A stretch of DNA of 28,430 nucleotides from Acidimicrobiaceae bacterium (GCA_027306715.1 DAHUZG010000361.1:1-28430), one strand, 5' to 3'; shown: positions 15,705-23,346, counted from the first letter of the stretch. Made by a program: numbers and translations. The notes: generated by a model from the sequence alone, not told the origin.

Positions 15705-16643
15705 TCACCGGGCGGCCGCGCGGCCGGCGGCGAGGGCGGTCCGGGCGAGCGCCACCGCCCGCTGCGGGTCGGCCATCACCGTGTCGGTGACGACACAGCG
15801 CATACCCGCTGCCCGCACCGCCGGCGCCAGCTCGCCGTCGGCGTTGTCGATCACGAGAGTTCCCGATGCGGCGGCGAGCAGGCGGGCGACGCCGGCAGGC
15901 GACGCCTCGTGCCCGAGCTCGACGAGGAGGCGGTCGGCGGGCCCTTTGAGCGCCGCCCCGGCGACGATCGGCGAGATCGCCACGACGCTCTCACGGCGGC
16001 GCTCGAGAGCGGCGGCGATGCCCGGCACGGCGAGGATCGGGGCGATCGAGAGGAGGGGGTTGGAGGGCGCCACGAGCACGAGCTCGGCGGCCTCGAGCGC
16101 CTCGATCACACCCGGAGCCGGCCGCGCCGCCTCGGCGCCCTCGTACCAGAGCGCCTCCACCGCGACGTCGTGCCGGAGCCGCACGAAGTAGTCCTGGAAG
16201 TCCACCCGCTCGCCGCTCGCCAACCCGACGCAGGTGCGGACCGGCTCGTCGCTCATCGGCACAAGCCGCGTCCGCACGCCCCAGGCGGCGACGATCTCGC
16301 AGGTCACGTCGCTGAGCGTGGCGCCGGCCGCCAGCCTCCCGGTGCGGTACAAGTGGGTCGCGAGGTCGCGGTCGCCGAGCCGGAACCACGTCGGGCCTCC
16401 GTAGCGCTCGAGAGCGGCCATCACGGTCCAGCTCTCCCCTGCGAGACCCCAGCCCGTCTCGGCGTTCCCGGCACCAGCGAGGGTGTAGGTGACGGTGTCA
16501 AGGTCGGGGCTCACGTGCAGCCCGTGCATCTCGGCGTCGTCGCCGGTGTTGACGACGGCGAGCACGTCGCTCGGCTCGACGACGGAGGTGAGGCCGGTGA
16601 GGAGTCGCGCCGCGCCGACGCCCCCCGCCAGCACGGCGATCAC
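15705..16643 (-). CDS. cofD: F420 biosynthesis 2-phospho-L-lactate/PEP transferase (CofD/FbiA)
   Basis: Transfers a phosphoenolpyruvyl or 2-phospholactyl moiety from its GDP-activated form to Fo, giving (dehydro-)F420-0. The 312-residue product carries the family features AGGVGAARLLTGL (6-18), NTGDDAEMHGL (32-42), PDLDTVTYTLAG (46-57) and APSNPLLSI (192-200). In actinobacteria the substrate is expected to be enolpyruvyl-diphospho-5'-guanosine (EPPG). The GTG at 16643 overlaps the epimerase stop (GTGA); the frame extends upstream but only as shadow of the epimerase. The fbiC, fbiD and reductase functions are not in this window. Confidence 0.93.
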   Translation of the reverse strand: MIAVLAGGVGAARLLTGLTSVVEPSDVLAVVNTGDDAEMHGLHVSPDLDTVTYTLAGAGNAETGWGLAGESWTVMAALERYGGPTWFRLGDRDLATHLYRTGRLAAGATLSDVTCEIVAAWGVRTRLVPMSDEPVRTCVGLASGERVDFQDYFVRLRHDVAVEALWYEGAEAARPAPGVIEALEAAELVLVAPSNPLLSIAPILAVPGIAAALERRRESVVAISPIVAGAALKGPADRLLVELGHEASPAGVARLLAAASGTLVIDNADGELAPAVRAAGMRCVVTDTVMADPQRAVALARTALAAGRAAAR

Positions 16644-17605
16644 GCCGTCCCTCCGCCCCCGTCCGGCCACGGGGCCATCGAGGCGATCACCGCCCGCACG
16701 CCGACGGCGAGCTCGGTCCAGGGGCACCAGCCGAGCTGCTCGGCGGCAAGGCGCGGGTCGAGCGCGCTCGCCGGGACGTCCCCCGTGCGCGGCGGGCCGT
16801 GGCGCGCCTCGAGCGTGCTCCCCGCCGCCGCCGCCATCGCCGCATAGAGGTCGTTGATCGAGACCTGCCGGCCGGTGCCGATGTTGCAGAGCAGGCCGGC
16901 CCCCCGTCCGGCGGCGCGTGAGAAGGCGTCGACGACGTCGTCGACATAGACGAAGTCGCGTGTCTGCTCGCCATCGCCGTTGATCGTCGGAGCCTTGCCG
17001 GCGAGCAGCGCCGAGGCGAAGATCGCCACCACGCCGGCCTCGCCGTGCGGATCCTGGCGCGGCCCGTAGACGTTGGCCAGGGCAAGGGCGGCGTAGTCGA
17101 GCCCGTAGAGCTCACGGTACAGCTCGAGGTACTCGCAACCGACCTTCTTCGACAACCCGTAGGGAGCTTGCGGGCGTCGCTCGTGGCGCTCGTCGACCGG
17201 CAGCTCGGCGGCGTCGACGTCACCGTAGAGGGTGCCGCCGCTGGCAGCGAAGACGACCTTGCGCGCCCCGCAGGCCCGCGCCCCCTCGAGCACGCGCAAG
17301 GTGCCGAGCACGTTGACCTCGGCGTCGAAGAAGGGTTGCTCGACGGAGGCGGCGACCGAGATCTGCGCGGCGAGGTGGAACACGACCTCCGGCCGGCGCA
17401 GCGCCATCAGCTCGACGATCTCGGGCGCACGCACGTCGAGCTGATGGAAGCGCAGGCCGCCACCCGAGGCGCGAGCCCTGGCCAGGTTGGCGAGCGACCC
17501 CGTCGAGAGATCGTCGACGGCGTCCACGTCGTGGCCCTCGGCGAGCAGGCGGTCGACAAGGGTCGAACCGATGAACCCGGCCCCGCCGGTGACGAGCGCC
17601 TTCAT
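16640..17605 (-). CDS. NAD-dependent UDP-glucose 4-epimerase-like enzyme
   Basis: A 321-residue extended SDR close to GalE/GalE1. It has TGGAGFIGS (6-14), DDLSTG (31-36) for the NAD adenosine ribose, HLAAQISVAASVEQP (77-91), the SGGTLYG region (122-128), YGLSK with Tyr149 and Lys153, and RDFVYVDDVVDA. These match actinobacterial UDP-glucose/UDP-galactose (or UDP-N-acetyl) epimerases; the specificity within the family is not certain. The ATG at 17605 overlaps the stop of the upstream nucleotidyltransferase (ATGA). It probably provides galactose or another C4-epimer for the envelope glycan made by the cluster. Confidence 0.83.
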   Translation of the reverse strand: MKALVTGGAGFIGSTLVDRLLAEGHDVDAVDDLSTGSLANLARARASGGGLRFHQLDVRAPEIVELMALRRPEVVFHLAAQISVAASVEQPFFDAEVNVLGTLRVLEGARACGARKVVFAASGGTLYGDVDAAELPVDERHERRPQAPYGLSKKVGCEYLELYRELYGLDYAALALANVYGPRQDPHGEAGVVAIFASALLAGKAPTINGDGEQTRDFVYVDDVVDAFSRAAGRGAGLLCNIGTGRQVSINDLYAAMAAAAGSTLEARHGPPRTGDVPASALDPRLAAEQLGWCPWTELAVGVRAVIASMAPWPDGGGGTA

Positions 17606-18699
17606 CCCGCGGCCTTCTCGACCCCGAGGCGCGCCGCGTCGAGTCGCGCCCCGGCAGGCACCTCGGCTCCGGCCCCGATCACGCTCTCGCCGGTGACGGT
17701 GGCGCCGGCACCGACGATCGCGCCAAAGCCGACGATCGAGCGGTCCACAAGCGCACCGGAGCGCATGACCGCACCGGCGAGCAGCACGCTGGCGTGCACC
17801 GTCGCCCCCTCCTCGACGATCGCCGCCTCGCCGAGCACGCAGTCGCCGAGGCGCGAGCCAACAGCCGCGGCGGCACCGGTGGCAAGGAACACCGGTCCTG
17901 TCGTCTCGCCGTCGAGGCGGGCGCCGGGTGCAAGGCGCACTCCTGGCGCGACGAGCTCGTACGGGGGCAGGCTGACGTGGGGACGGCGGCCGGAGAGCAC
18001 GTCGATCTGGGCCCTCAGGAAGCGCTCCGGCGTCCCGGTGTCGAGCCAGTAGGCGTCAGAGGCCATCGCGTACAGCGATCCGGCGGCGACGAGGGCCGGG
18101 AACACCTCACGCTCGACCGACACGCGCCGGTCCGCCTCGACGCGGTCGAGGAACGCCGGCTCGAGGAGGTAGACGCCGGCGTTGATGGCGTTGGTCGGCG
18201 CGCTGGCACGAGGCGGCTTCTCGATGAACGCGAGGACACGGCCGCGCTCGTCGGTCGGCACGACGCCGTAGGCCGACGGGTCGGCGACCGGCGTCAGCGA
18301 GATCGTCGCCTCCGCTCCGCTCTCGGCGTGCAGCTTGACCAGCTCCCCGAGGTCGAGGTCGGTGAGGATGTCACCGTTGACGACGACGAAGGGTTCGCCG
18401 CCGACGCCCGCCTCGGCGGCGGCGAAGCGGATCGCCCCTGCGGTGTCGAGCCCGCCCGCAGGCTCGACGGCGTAGCGCAACGGCACGCCGACACAGCTCT
18501 GGTCGGGGAAGGCACGGACGAAGGCGTCGGGCTGGTACGCCAGCGAGAGGACGACCTCGTCGATCCCGTAGCGGGCGAGCCACTCGACGACTCGGACGAT
18601 GATCGGGCGCTCGACAATCGGCAGCAGCGGCTTGGGCAGGTGGTGGGTGAGGGGGCGGAGGCGGGTTCCCTCGCCCCCGACGAGGACGACGGCGAGCAC
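17602..18699 (-). CDS. NDP-sugar pyrophosphorylase, mannose-1-P guanylyltransferase-like
   Basis: A 365-residue enzyme joining a nucleotidyltransferase domain to a C-terminal left-handed beta-helix. The N-terminal signature GGEGTRLRPLT (8-18) with LPKPLLPI (21-28), the metal-binding VVNGD (106-110), YGVVPTDERGRVLAFIEKP and the later WLDTGTPE motif are all present. After about residue 270 hexapeptide-repeat units appear. It resembles M. tuberculosis Rv3264c (ManB/ManC-type, GDP-mannose synthesis), which is likewise next to wbbL and rmlD; a glucose-1-phosphate nucleotidyltransferase is an alternative. It begins at a GTG one base after the stop of the secreted-protein gene would be expected from the reverse order: here that gene's TGA is followed by one base, then this GTG. 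Confidence 0.83.
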   Translation of the reverse strand: MLAVVLVGGEGTRLRPLTHHLPKPLLPIVERPIIVRVVEWLARYGIDEVVLSLAYQPDAFVRAFPDQSCVGVPLRYAVEPAGGLDTAGAIRFAAAEAGVGGEPFVVVNGDILTDLDLGELVKLHAESGAEATISLTPVADPSAYGVVPTDERGRVLAFIEKPPRASAPTNAINAGVYLLEPAFLDRVEADRRVSVEREVFPALVAAGSLYAMASDAYWLDTGTPERFLRAQIDVLSGRRPHVSLPPYELVAPGVRLAPGARLDGETTGPVFLATGAAAAVGSRLGDCVLGEAAIVEEGATVHASVLLAGAVMRSGALVDRSIVGFGAIVGAGATVTGESVIGAGAEVPAGARLDAARLGVEKAAG

Positions 18700-18700
18700 C

Positions 18701-19648
18701 TCAGCCCTTCTTCGAGCCGGCCGTCGTCGAGGTCGCCGAGCCCGCGCTCTTCAGCGCGCCGGTGCTCTTCCCCAGCGTCGTCGAGCTCTTCGAGCTCGCC
18801 ACCGTCGACGATGGCGACACCGCCGTGGTCGAGGTCGGGGAGTTGCCCGTGGTAGATCTCGTGCCAGGCAGGGTGGTCGTGGCCGGCAGGGTCGTCGTGG
18901 CCGGCAGGGTCGTCGTCGGCGGCAGGGTCGTCGTGAGCGGGGGCAGCGTCGGCGCCGGGGCGATCGCCTGCCCCTTCAGGTCGGCGACGAGCGCCGAGCG
19001 CGACGGCGGCTCAGGAAGGCTCGTGTGGGTCGGGACGAAGCCGACCATCACCATCATCCCGTTGTCGAGGTGAAGCTTGGTCGGGTCACCGGTGTAACGG
19101 ACCGGCCTCGCCGTCGCCGAGGCCCAGGTCCACACCTCGAGCTGGGAACGACCTGTCAACGGGCCGACGGACGGCACGCACGACTGCCCGTTCTTCAGCA
19201 GCGGCTGGTGCTGAGCCGGCAGCTGCAGGCTGCTCGAGGTGAGCGTGAACCCGGGGTAATTGGCGGCGAAGGTGCCGAGGGTGTCGTTCTTGCCTTCGTA
19301 GGCGGCGGGGCTGGCTGCGATCCCGGGCGAGATCAGAACGACACCGTCACCGAGCGTGCGCAGGCCGACAGTGGTGAAGTTCGGGCTCTTCGGCAGGTTG
19401 GCCTCGACCTTGCCGCAGAGGTCGAAGCCGAGCGCGGCGTACCAGTGGTCGCTCGCCGTCGGGGCGGCGGCAGGGTTGGCCTTCGGATGGAGCCGCTCGT
19501 TGCGGCTGTAGACGACGAGGAAGACACCGAGCGCGCAGATGACGAGCATGAGGGCATAGAAGCCCCGCGGCGAGCGCCCGCGGTAGGCACGGCTTCCGCC
19601 ACTCGCCGCGGCGCGTGCCACCGTGCGGCTGAAGGAACCCCGTGACAT
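18701..19648 (-). CDS. Membrane-anchored secreted protein with Thr/Pro tail
   Basis: A 315-residue protein with a basic cytosolic lead, one membrane segment at about 30-47, an exported domain (about 65-225) and a Thr/Ser/Pro-rich tail (about 232-315) that holds four TTTLPx units at 239-262. The exported domain has two cysteines (78 and 157) that may pair. Its pattern, DHWYAALGFDLCG, then GLRTLGDGVVLISP (95-108), DTLGTF, SCVP and later FVPTHTSLPEPPS, recalls an actinobacterial hypothetical family whose central motif I remember as GIHTHGDGxIHxHP; here the histidines are absent. No catalytic motif or LCP domain is seen. The ATG at 19648 is chosen because TACACT lies nine bases upstream within the short gap after wbbL. 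Position between wbbL and the nucleotidyltransferase suggests an envelope role. Confidence 0.7.
   Translation of the reverse strand: MSRGSFSRTVARAAASGGSRAYRGRSPRGFYALMLVICALGVFLVVYSRNERLHPKANPAAAPTASDHWYAALGFDLCGKVEANLPKSPNFTTVGLRTLGDGVVLISPGIAASPAAYEGKNDTLGTFAANYPGFTLTSSSLQLPAQHQPLLKNGQSCVPSVGPLTGRSQLEVWTWASATARPVRYTGDPTKLHLDNGMMVMVGFVPTHTSLPEPPSRSALVADLKGQAIAPAPTLPPLTTTLPPTTTLPATTTLPATTTLPGTRSTTGNSPTSTTAVSPSSTVASSKSSTTLGKSTGALKSAGSATSTTAGSKKG
18863..18934 (-). repeat. 18-bp in-frame tandem repeat encoding TTTLPx
   Basis: Four 18-bp units inside the secreted-protein gene, each coding for Thr-Thr-Thr-Leu-Pro plus one variable residue (Pro, Ala, Ala, Gly). In-frame length means copy number could vary without breaking the gene. 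Such Thr/Pro stretches often span cell wall or carry O-mannose. Confidence 0.85.
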
Positions 19649-19657
19649 GGCGCGGCG

Positions 19658-19663
19658 AGTGTA
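19658..19663 (-). promoter_or_regulatory. Internal -10 box for the secreted-protein gene
   Basis: TACACT on the minus strand, nine bases before the ATG at 19648, in the 20-base gap after the wbbL stop. It would let the downstream eight genes be transcribed apart from rmlB-rmlD-wbbL. Confidence 0.4.
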
Positions 19664-19668
19664 CGCCG

Positions 19669-20586
19669 CTAGCGGCGCAGCAGCTCGCGCGCCGATGACG
19701 CGACGAGCCGGAGGACCAGTCCGGCGGCGACCACGGGCAGGGCCAACCTGGTCGGACCCTGGCAGGTCACGAGGGCGAAGCGCCACGTCGAGCGGTGATG
19801 GGCGACGAGCATCCGCAGCGGGCGACGCCGCGTCGAGCGCCCCTGCTCGTGCATGACATGCGCCTGCGGCACGAACCGGACCACCCACCCGGCGCGCCGC
19901 AGGCGCCAGCAGAGGTCGAGATCCTCGACGTACATGAAGTACCGCTCGTCGAATCCGCCGACGCTGTCGAAGGCCTCGCGGCGCACGAGCATGCAGGCGC
20001 CCGAGACCCAGTCGACGTCCTGCTCCTCGCGCAGTCCCTCCTCGAGGGTGGAGCCCTCGGCGAGGCGGTAGCGGCGGGTCCAGCGGTTGTCGGGCCGCAA
20101 CCAGCCGACGAGGGCGTGCCCGGCGGCGGTGGTGAACGACGGGAACCGGCGCGCCGAGGGGTACGGCACGCCGTCGGGCGACAGCAGCCGCGGCCCGACG
20201 ACGGCGAGATCCGCACGGGCGTCGAGCCGAGCGGCGAGCTCGCCCACCGCTTCGGGCTCGACGACGACGTCGGGGTTGCAGACGAGCAGGTAGCGGCCGC
20301 CGGCACGGCGCGCCCCGCGATTGGTCGCCGTGCCGTAGCCGAGGTTCCGCCCGGTCGGCACGAGCAGGGCCTCGCGGTCGGCGGCGGCCAGGCGGGCGAG
20401 CGAGCCGTCGCGCGAGGCGTTGTCGACCACCACGATCTTCGCGAGGCCGGCGGCGCGCAGGCTGGCGACACAGCCGAGGAGCGCTCCCCCGCCATTGTGG
20501 TTGACGACGACGGCCGAGGTGCCGCCGAGCTGCGAATGGAGCGGGCCGGGGGGCGTGGAGCCGGGCGCCGCGGCGGCGCCGGTCAC
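19669..20586 (-). CDS. wbbL: GT2 rhamnosyltransferase (WbbL-type)
   Basis: A 305-residue inverting family 2 glycosyltransferase resembling WbbL, which moves rhamnose from dTDP-L-rhamnose onto GlcNAc-diphospho-polyprenol to build the linker between peptidoglycan and wall polysaccharide. Key motifs are VVVNHNGG (26-33), VVVDNASRDGS (52-62), the metal-binding CNPDVVV (103-109), the acceptor-region WVSGACMLVRREAF (193-206) and YFMYVEDLDLCWR (216-228) with the probable base. The C-terminal part has a hydrophobic segment near 282-298, fitting membrane association. The GTG at 20586 overlaps the rmlD stop (GTGA). Adjacency to rmlD, as for M. tuberculosis wbbL1, supports the call; another dTDP-rhamnose-using GT2 remains possible. 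Confidence 0.85.
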   Translation of the reverse strand: MTGAAAAPGSTPPGPLHSQLGGTSAVVVNHNGGGALLGCVASLRAAGLAKIVVVDNASRDGSLARLAAADREALLVPTGRNLGYGTATNRGARRAGGRYLLVCNPDVVVEPEAVGELAARLDARADLAVVGPRLLSPDGVPYPSARRFPSFTTAAGHALVGWLRPDNRWTRRYRLAEGSTLEEGLREEQDVDWVSGACMLVRREAFDSVGGFDERYFMYVEDLDLCWRLRRAGWVVRFVPQAHVMHEQGRSTRRRPLRMLVAHHRSTWRFALVTCQGPTRLALPVVAAGLVLRLVASSARELLRR

Positions 20587-21464
20587 GCCGGCCGCGGGGC
20601 CTGCAGCTCGCCCACGAGCCGGGCCATGGACCTTTCCCAGTGTGGCAGCAGCGGGAGCCCGGAGAGACGCAGTGCTGCGTTGTCGAGGACCGAGCACGCC
20701 GGCCTCGGTGCCGGTCTCGGCGGATCGAGCTCGTCGGTGGAGATCGCCTCGACCGACTCGGGGTCGCCCCCGGCGAAACCGACGACCGAACGGGCGAAGC
20801 CGTACCAGCTCGTCTCTCCCTGGTTCGTGACGTGGAACACGCCGGGGCGGCGCTGGAGGGCGAGCTCGACCACGGTTGCCGCCAGGTCGGCGGCGTGAGT
20901 CGGGCTGCCGCGCTGGTCGTCGACGAAGCGCAGCGGTGCCCCGGCCCTGAGGAGCCGCAGCACGGTCTTCACCATGTTCGCCCCCGTCCGCCCGCACACC
21001 CAGGCGGTGCGGACGATGGTTCCACCGCCAGCGACCTCCCGCTCGCCGGCGAGCTTCGAGCGGCCGTACACCGAGCGCGGTGCCGGCTCGTCCCACTCGA
21101 GGTAGGGGCGACCTGCGAGCCCGTCGAAGACGTAGTCGGTCGAGACGTAGAGAAGATGGGCCCCCGACCGGCGCGCCGCCTCGGCGACGTGGCGGGTGCC
21201 GAGCGCGTTGACGGCGAAGGCGCGATCGGGCTCGGACTCGCATGCGTCGACTGCGGTGACGGCCGCGGTGTGGATGACGACGTCGGGCTCGTAGCCGAGC
21301 ACCGCGGCAAGCACGGAGTCGCGATCGGCGACGTCGAGCTGGCGGTGACCCGCACCGAGGACGTCGAGCTCGCCGCCGCGGCGCATCGCTGCGGCCCTGC
21401 GCCCCAGCACCTCGAGCACCTCGGAACCGAGCTGGCCGCTGGCCCCTGTGACGAGGACCCGCAT
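20583..21464 (-). CDS. rmlD: dTDP-4-dehydrorhamnose reductase
   Basis: Reduces dTDP-4-dehydro-L-rhamnose to dTDP-L-rhamnose with NAD(P)H, the last step of the pathway. The 293-residue product shows the nucleotide-binding VTGASGQLG (5-13), HTAAVTAVDACE (65-76), VSTDYVFDG (107-115) and the catalytic Tyr133-x3-Lys137 in YGRSK. Further family segments are VRTAWVCG and FVDDQRGSPTHAADLA. The ATG at 21464 shares one base with the rmlB stop (TGATG). The frame stays open farther upstream but only as shadow of rmlB. rmlA and rmlC, needed for a full pathway, are not in the window. Confidence 0.94.
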   Translation of the reverse strand: MRVLVTGASGQLGSEVLEVLGRRAAAMRRGGELDVLGAGHRQLDVADRDSVLAAVLGYEPDVVIHTAAVTAVDACESEPDRAFAVNALGTRHVAEAARRSGAHLLYVSTDYVFDGLAGRPYLEWDEPAPRSVYGRSKLAGEREVAGGGTIVRTAWVCGRTGANMVKTVLRLLRAGAPLRFVDDQRGSPTHAADLAATVVELALQRRPGVFHVTNQGETSWYGFARSVVGFAGGDPESVEAISTDELDPPRPAPRPACSVLDNAALRLSGLPLLPHWERSMARLVGELQAPRPA

Positions 21465-22504
21465 CAGCGGGAGGGAGAGGTGGCCGGAGCCTGGGTGCTG
21501 CCGCTCCAGTCGCCCTCGACGACCGGCGAGCGCCCGATCAGCGGCCGCCACCAGGCCTCGTTGGCGACGTACCAGTCGACCGTGGCGGCGAGGCCCTCTT
21601 CGAAGGCGACTGTCGGCTCCCAGCCGAGCTCGCGACGGATCCTCGAGGAGTCGAGCAGGTAACGGCGGTCGTGGCCGGGACGGTCGGGGACGATGGTCTT
21701 GAGCGCAGCCGGACGGCCGGTGGAGGCGAGCACAGCGTCGGCGATCTCCTCCACGCTCGCCTCGCGCCCGGTGCCGACGTGATAGGTCTCGCCGACCACC
21801 CCGCGCTCGAGCACGAGCTCGATCGCCCGGCAGTGGTCGTCGACATGGATCCACTCCCGGCGGTTCTGCGACGACTCGTAGAGCGGCAGCGGCTCGCCGT
21901 CGATCGCCCGCGTCGTGAACAGCGGCAGTACCTTCTCGGGGAACTGGAAGGGCCCGTAGTTGTTGGCGCAGTTGGTGATCGTCGCCTCGAGCCCGAAGGT
22001 CTCGCCGTAGGAGCGCACGACATGGTCGGCAGCGGCCTTGGAGGCGTTGTAGGGCGTGCGCGGCCGGTACGGCGAGGACTCGGAGAACGACTCGCCACTA
22101 TCGAGGTCGAGGTCGCCGTAGACCTCACAGGTCGAGACGTGGTGCAGGCGTCGCACCCCGGCTCGGAGGGCGGCCTCACAGAGCGCCTGGGTGCCGAGGA
22201 CGTTGGTGCGGAAGAACCTCGCCGGGTCGAGCACAGCGAGGCTGTTGTGCGACTCGGCGGCGAAGTTGACGACCACCTCGACGCCGTTCTCGGCCAGCAC
22301 GTACGTGGCCAGCTCGAGGTTGGCGATGTCGCCGTGCACGAACCGGACGCGCCGCTCGGCGAGGAGCGGCTCGAGGTTGGCGAGGTTGCCGGCATAGGTG
22401 AGGGCGTCGTAGACGATCACCTGGTCGGAGGGATGCTCCTCGACCCAGTAGCGCGCGAAGTTGGACCCGATGAACCCGGCGCCGCCGGTGACGAGGATCT
22501 GCAT
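21464..22504 (-). CDS. rmlB: dTDP-glucose 4,6-dehydratase, with Asp-to-Cys change
   Basis: The 346-residue product is an extended SDR matching dTDP-glucose 4,6-dehydratase, which turns dTDP-glucose into dTDP-4-dehydro-6-deoxyglucose. Seen are TGGAGFIGSNF (6-16), YDALTYAGNLANL (32-44), FAAESHN (81-87), TNCANNYGPFQFPEKVLPL and the catalytic YNASK with Tyr152 and Lys156. The active-site segment reads STCEVYG (124-130) where typical RmlB has STDEVYG: the Glu general base is kept but the Asp general acid is Cys126. The AAESHVDRSI stretch of typical RmlB is also altered to AAESHNSLAV. It may be a divergent RmlB subgroup or a related dehydratase. TAGCCT lies nine bases before the ATG, giving it its own promoter, and rmlD follows with a one-base overlap. 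Confidence 0.85.
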   Translation of the reverse strand: MQILVTGGAGFIGSNFARYWVEEHPSDQVIVYDALTYAGNLANLEPLLAERRVRFVHGDIANLELATYVLAENGVEVVVNFAAESHNSLAVLDPARFFRTNVLGTQALCEAALRAGVRRLHHVSTCEVYGDLDLDSGESFSESSPYRPRTPYNASKAAADHVVRSYGETFGLEATITNCANNYGPFQFPEKVLPLFTTRAIDGEPLPLYESSQNRREWIHVDDHCRAIELVLERGVVGETYHVGTGREASVEEIADAVLASTGRPAALKTIVPDRPGHDRRYLLDSSRIRRELGWEPTVAFEEGLAATVDWYVANEAWWRPLIGRSPVVEGDWSGSTQAPATSPSR

Positions 22505-22513
22505 AGCCGCCCG

Positions 22514-22519
22514 AGGCTA
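22514..22519 (-). promoter_or_regulatory. -10 box of rmlB
   Basis: TAGCCT on the minus strand, nine bases before the rmlB ATG, in the 52-base gap after birA. Suggests rmlB transcription can begin independently of birA. Confidence 0.4.
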
Positions 22520-22556
22520 ACCTGCCACCGTCCCCCGGCACAGTCGGCGGCGCCCT

Positions 22557-23333
22557 TCAGCGCAGGTGCACGACGTCGCCGGCGTCGAAGCTGCGAAGCT
22601 CCCCGTCGGATAAGACGAGCAGCCGGCCGCCCTCGGTGACGTCGACCGCCTCCCCCTCGACCTCGCCGTCGCCGAGCACGACCCGCACCTCTCGCCCGAT
22701 CGTCGAGCAGCGTCGCCGGTAATCGACCAGCATCCGGTCGAAGCCGGACGTGAGCGCCGCCGAGTAGCGGGCTCGCAGGGCCATGAGGAACGCCTCCTCG
22801 ACGGCAGCGACCTCCACCGGCGCGCCGGCGAGTCGCTCGAGCGTGGTCGAGCGCCGGGCGATCTCGTCGAGCTCCTCGCTCTGCCCCGGTGCCGGCCAAC
22901 CCGGCGGCCAGGCGACGTTGAGCCCGAGCCCGACGATCACCGCGCTCGTCGGCGCCACGACCTCGGCGAGCACGCCGGCGAGCTTGCGGCTACCGGCGAC
23001 GAGATCGTTCGGCCACTTGAGCGCAGCGCCGTAGCCGACGACGGCGTCGACCGCGTCGAGAGCGGCGAGGGCGACCAGGGTCGGCACGAGGTGGAGGCGA
23101 TCGGCCACGAGCGGCGGACGGAAGAGAACCGAGCAGAGCAGCGAGCTGCCGGCCGGGGCGCTCCAGTGGCGTCCGAGCCTGCCACGGCCGGCGGTCTGCT
23201 CGGCGGCGACGACAACGAGCCCATGCGCGCCCCCGGTCTCGGCAGCGTCACGTGCGTAGCGGTTGGTCGAGTCGATCCGCTCGAAGCGCACGATCTCGTC
23301 GAAGGCCGCCGCGTCGCGCGCTTGATCGGCCAC
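22557..23333 (-). CDS. birA: Biotin--[acetyl-CoA-carboxylase] ligase (monofunctional BirA)
   Basis: Activates biotin with ATP and attaches it to the lysine of biotin carboxyl carrier domains, here most likely that of the divergent carboxylase gene. The 258-residue product has DSTNRYA (21-27), QTAGRGRLGRHW (46-57), the ATP/biotin loop, and KWPNDLV (106-112), followed by GRKLAG-type SRKLAGVLAE and a C-terminal SH3-like part. There is no N-terminal helix-turn-helix, so it is a group I ligase without repressor function. The GTG at 23333 is preferred to the upstream frame (open to 23405) because TACAGT sits seven bases before it and the upstream part is repeat sequence. Confidence 0.93.
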   Translation of the reverse strand: MADQARDAAAFDEIVRFERIDSTNRYARDAAETGGAHGLVVVAAEQTAGRGRLGRHWSAPAGSSLLCSVLFRPPLVADRLHLVPTLVALAALDAVDAVVGYGAALKWPNDLVAGSRKLAGVLAEVVAPTSAVIVGLGLNVAWPPGWPAPGQSEELDEIARRSTTLERLAGAPVEVAAVEEAFLMALRARYSAALTSGFDRMLVDYRRRCSTIGREVRVVLGDGEVEGEAVDVTEGGRLLVLSDGELRSFDAGDVVHLR

Positions 23334-23340
23334 ACGAGCA

Positions 23341-23346
23341 ACTGTA
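23341..23346 (-). promoter_or_regulatory. -10 box of birA (leaderless)
   Basis: TACAGT on the minus strand, seven bases before the birA GTG, the spacing expected when transcription starts on the start codon. It supports the choice of this start. Confidence 0.5.

Noticed and set aside
18701..19648. LytR-CpsA-Psr (LCP) or LytR_C protein, by analogy with Rv3267 beside wbbL
   Set aside because: No LCP Arg/Asp motifs and no LytR_C pattern were visible; the exported domain differs.
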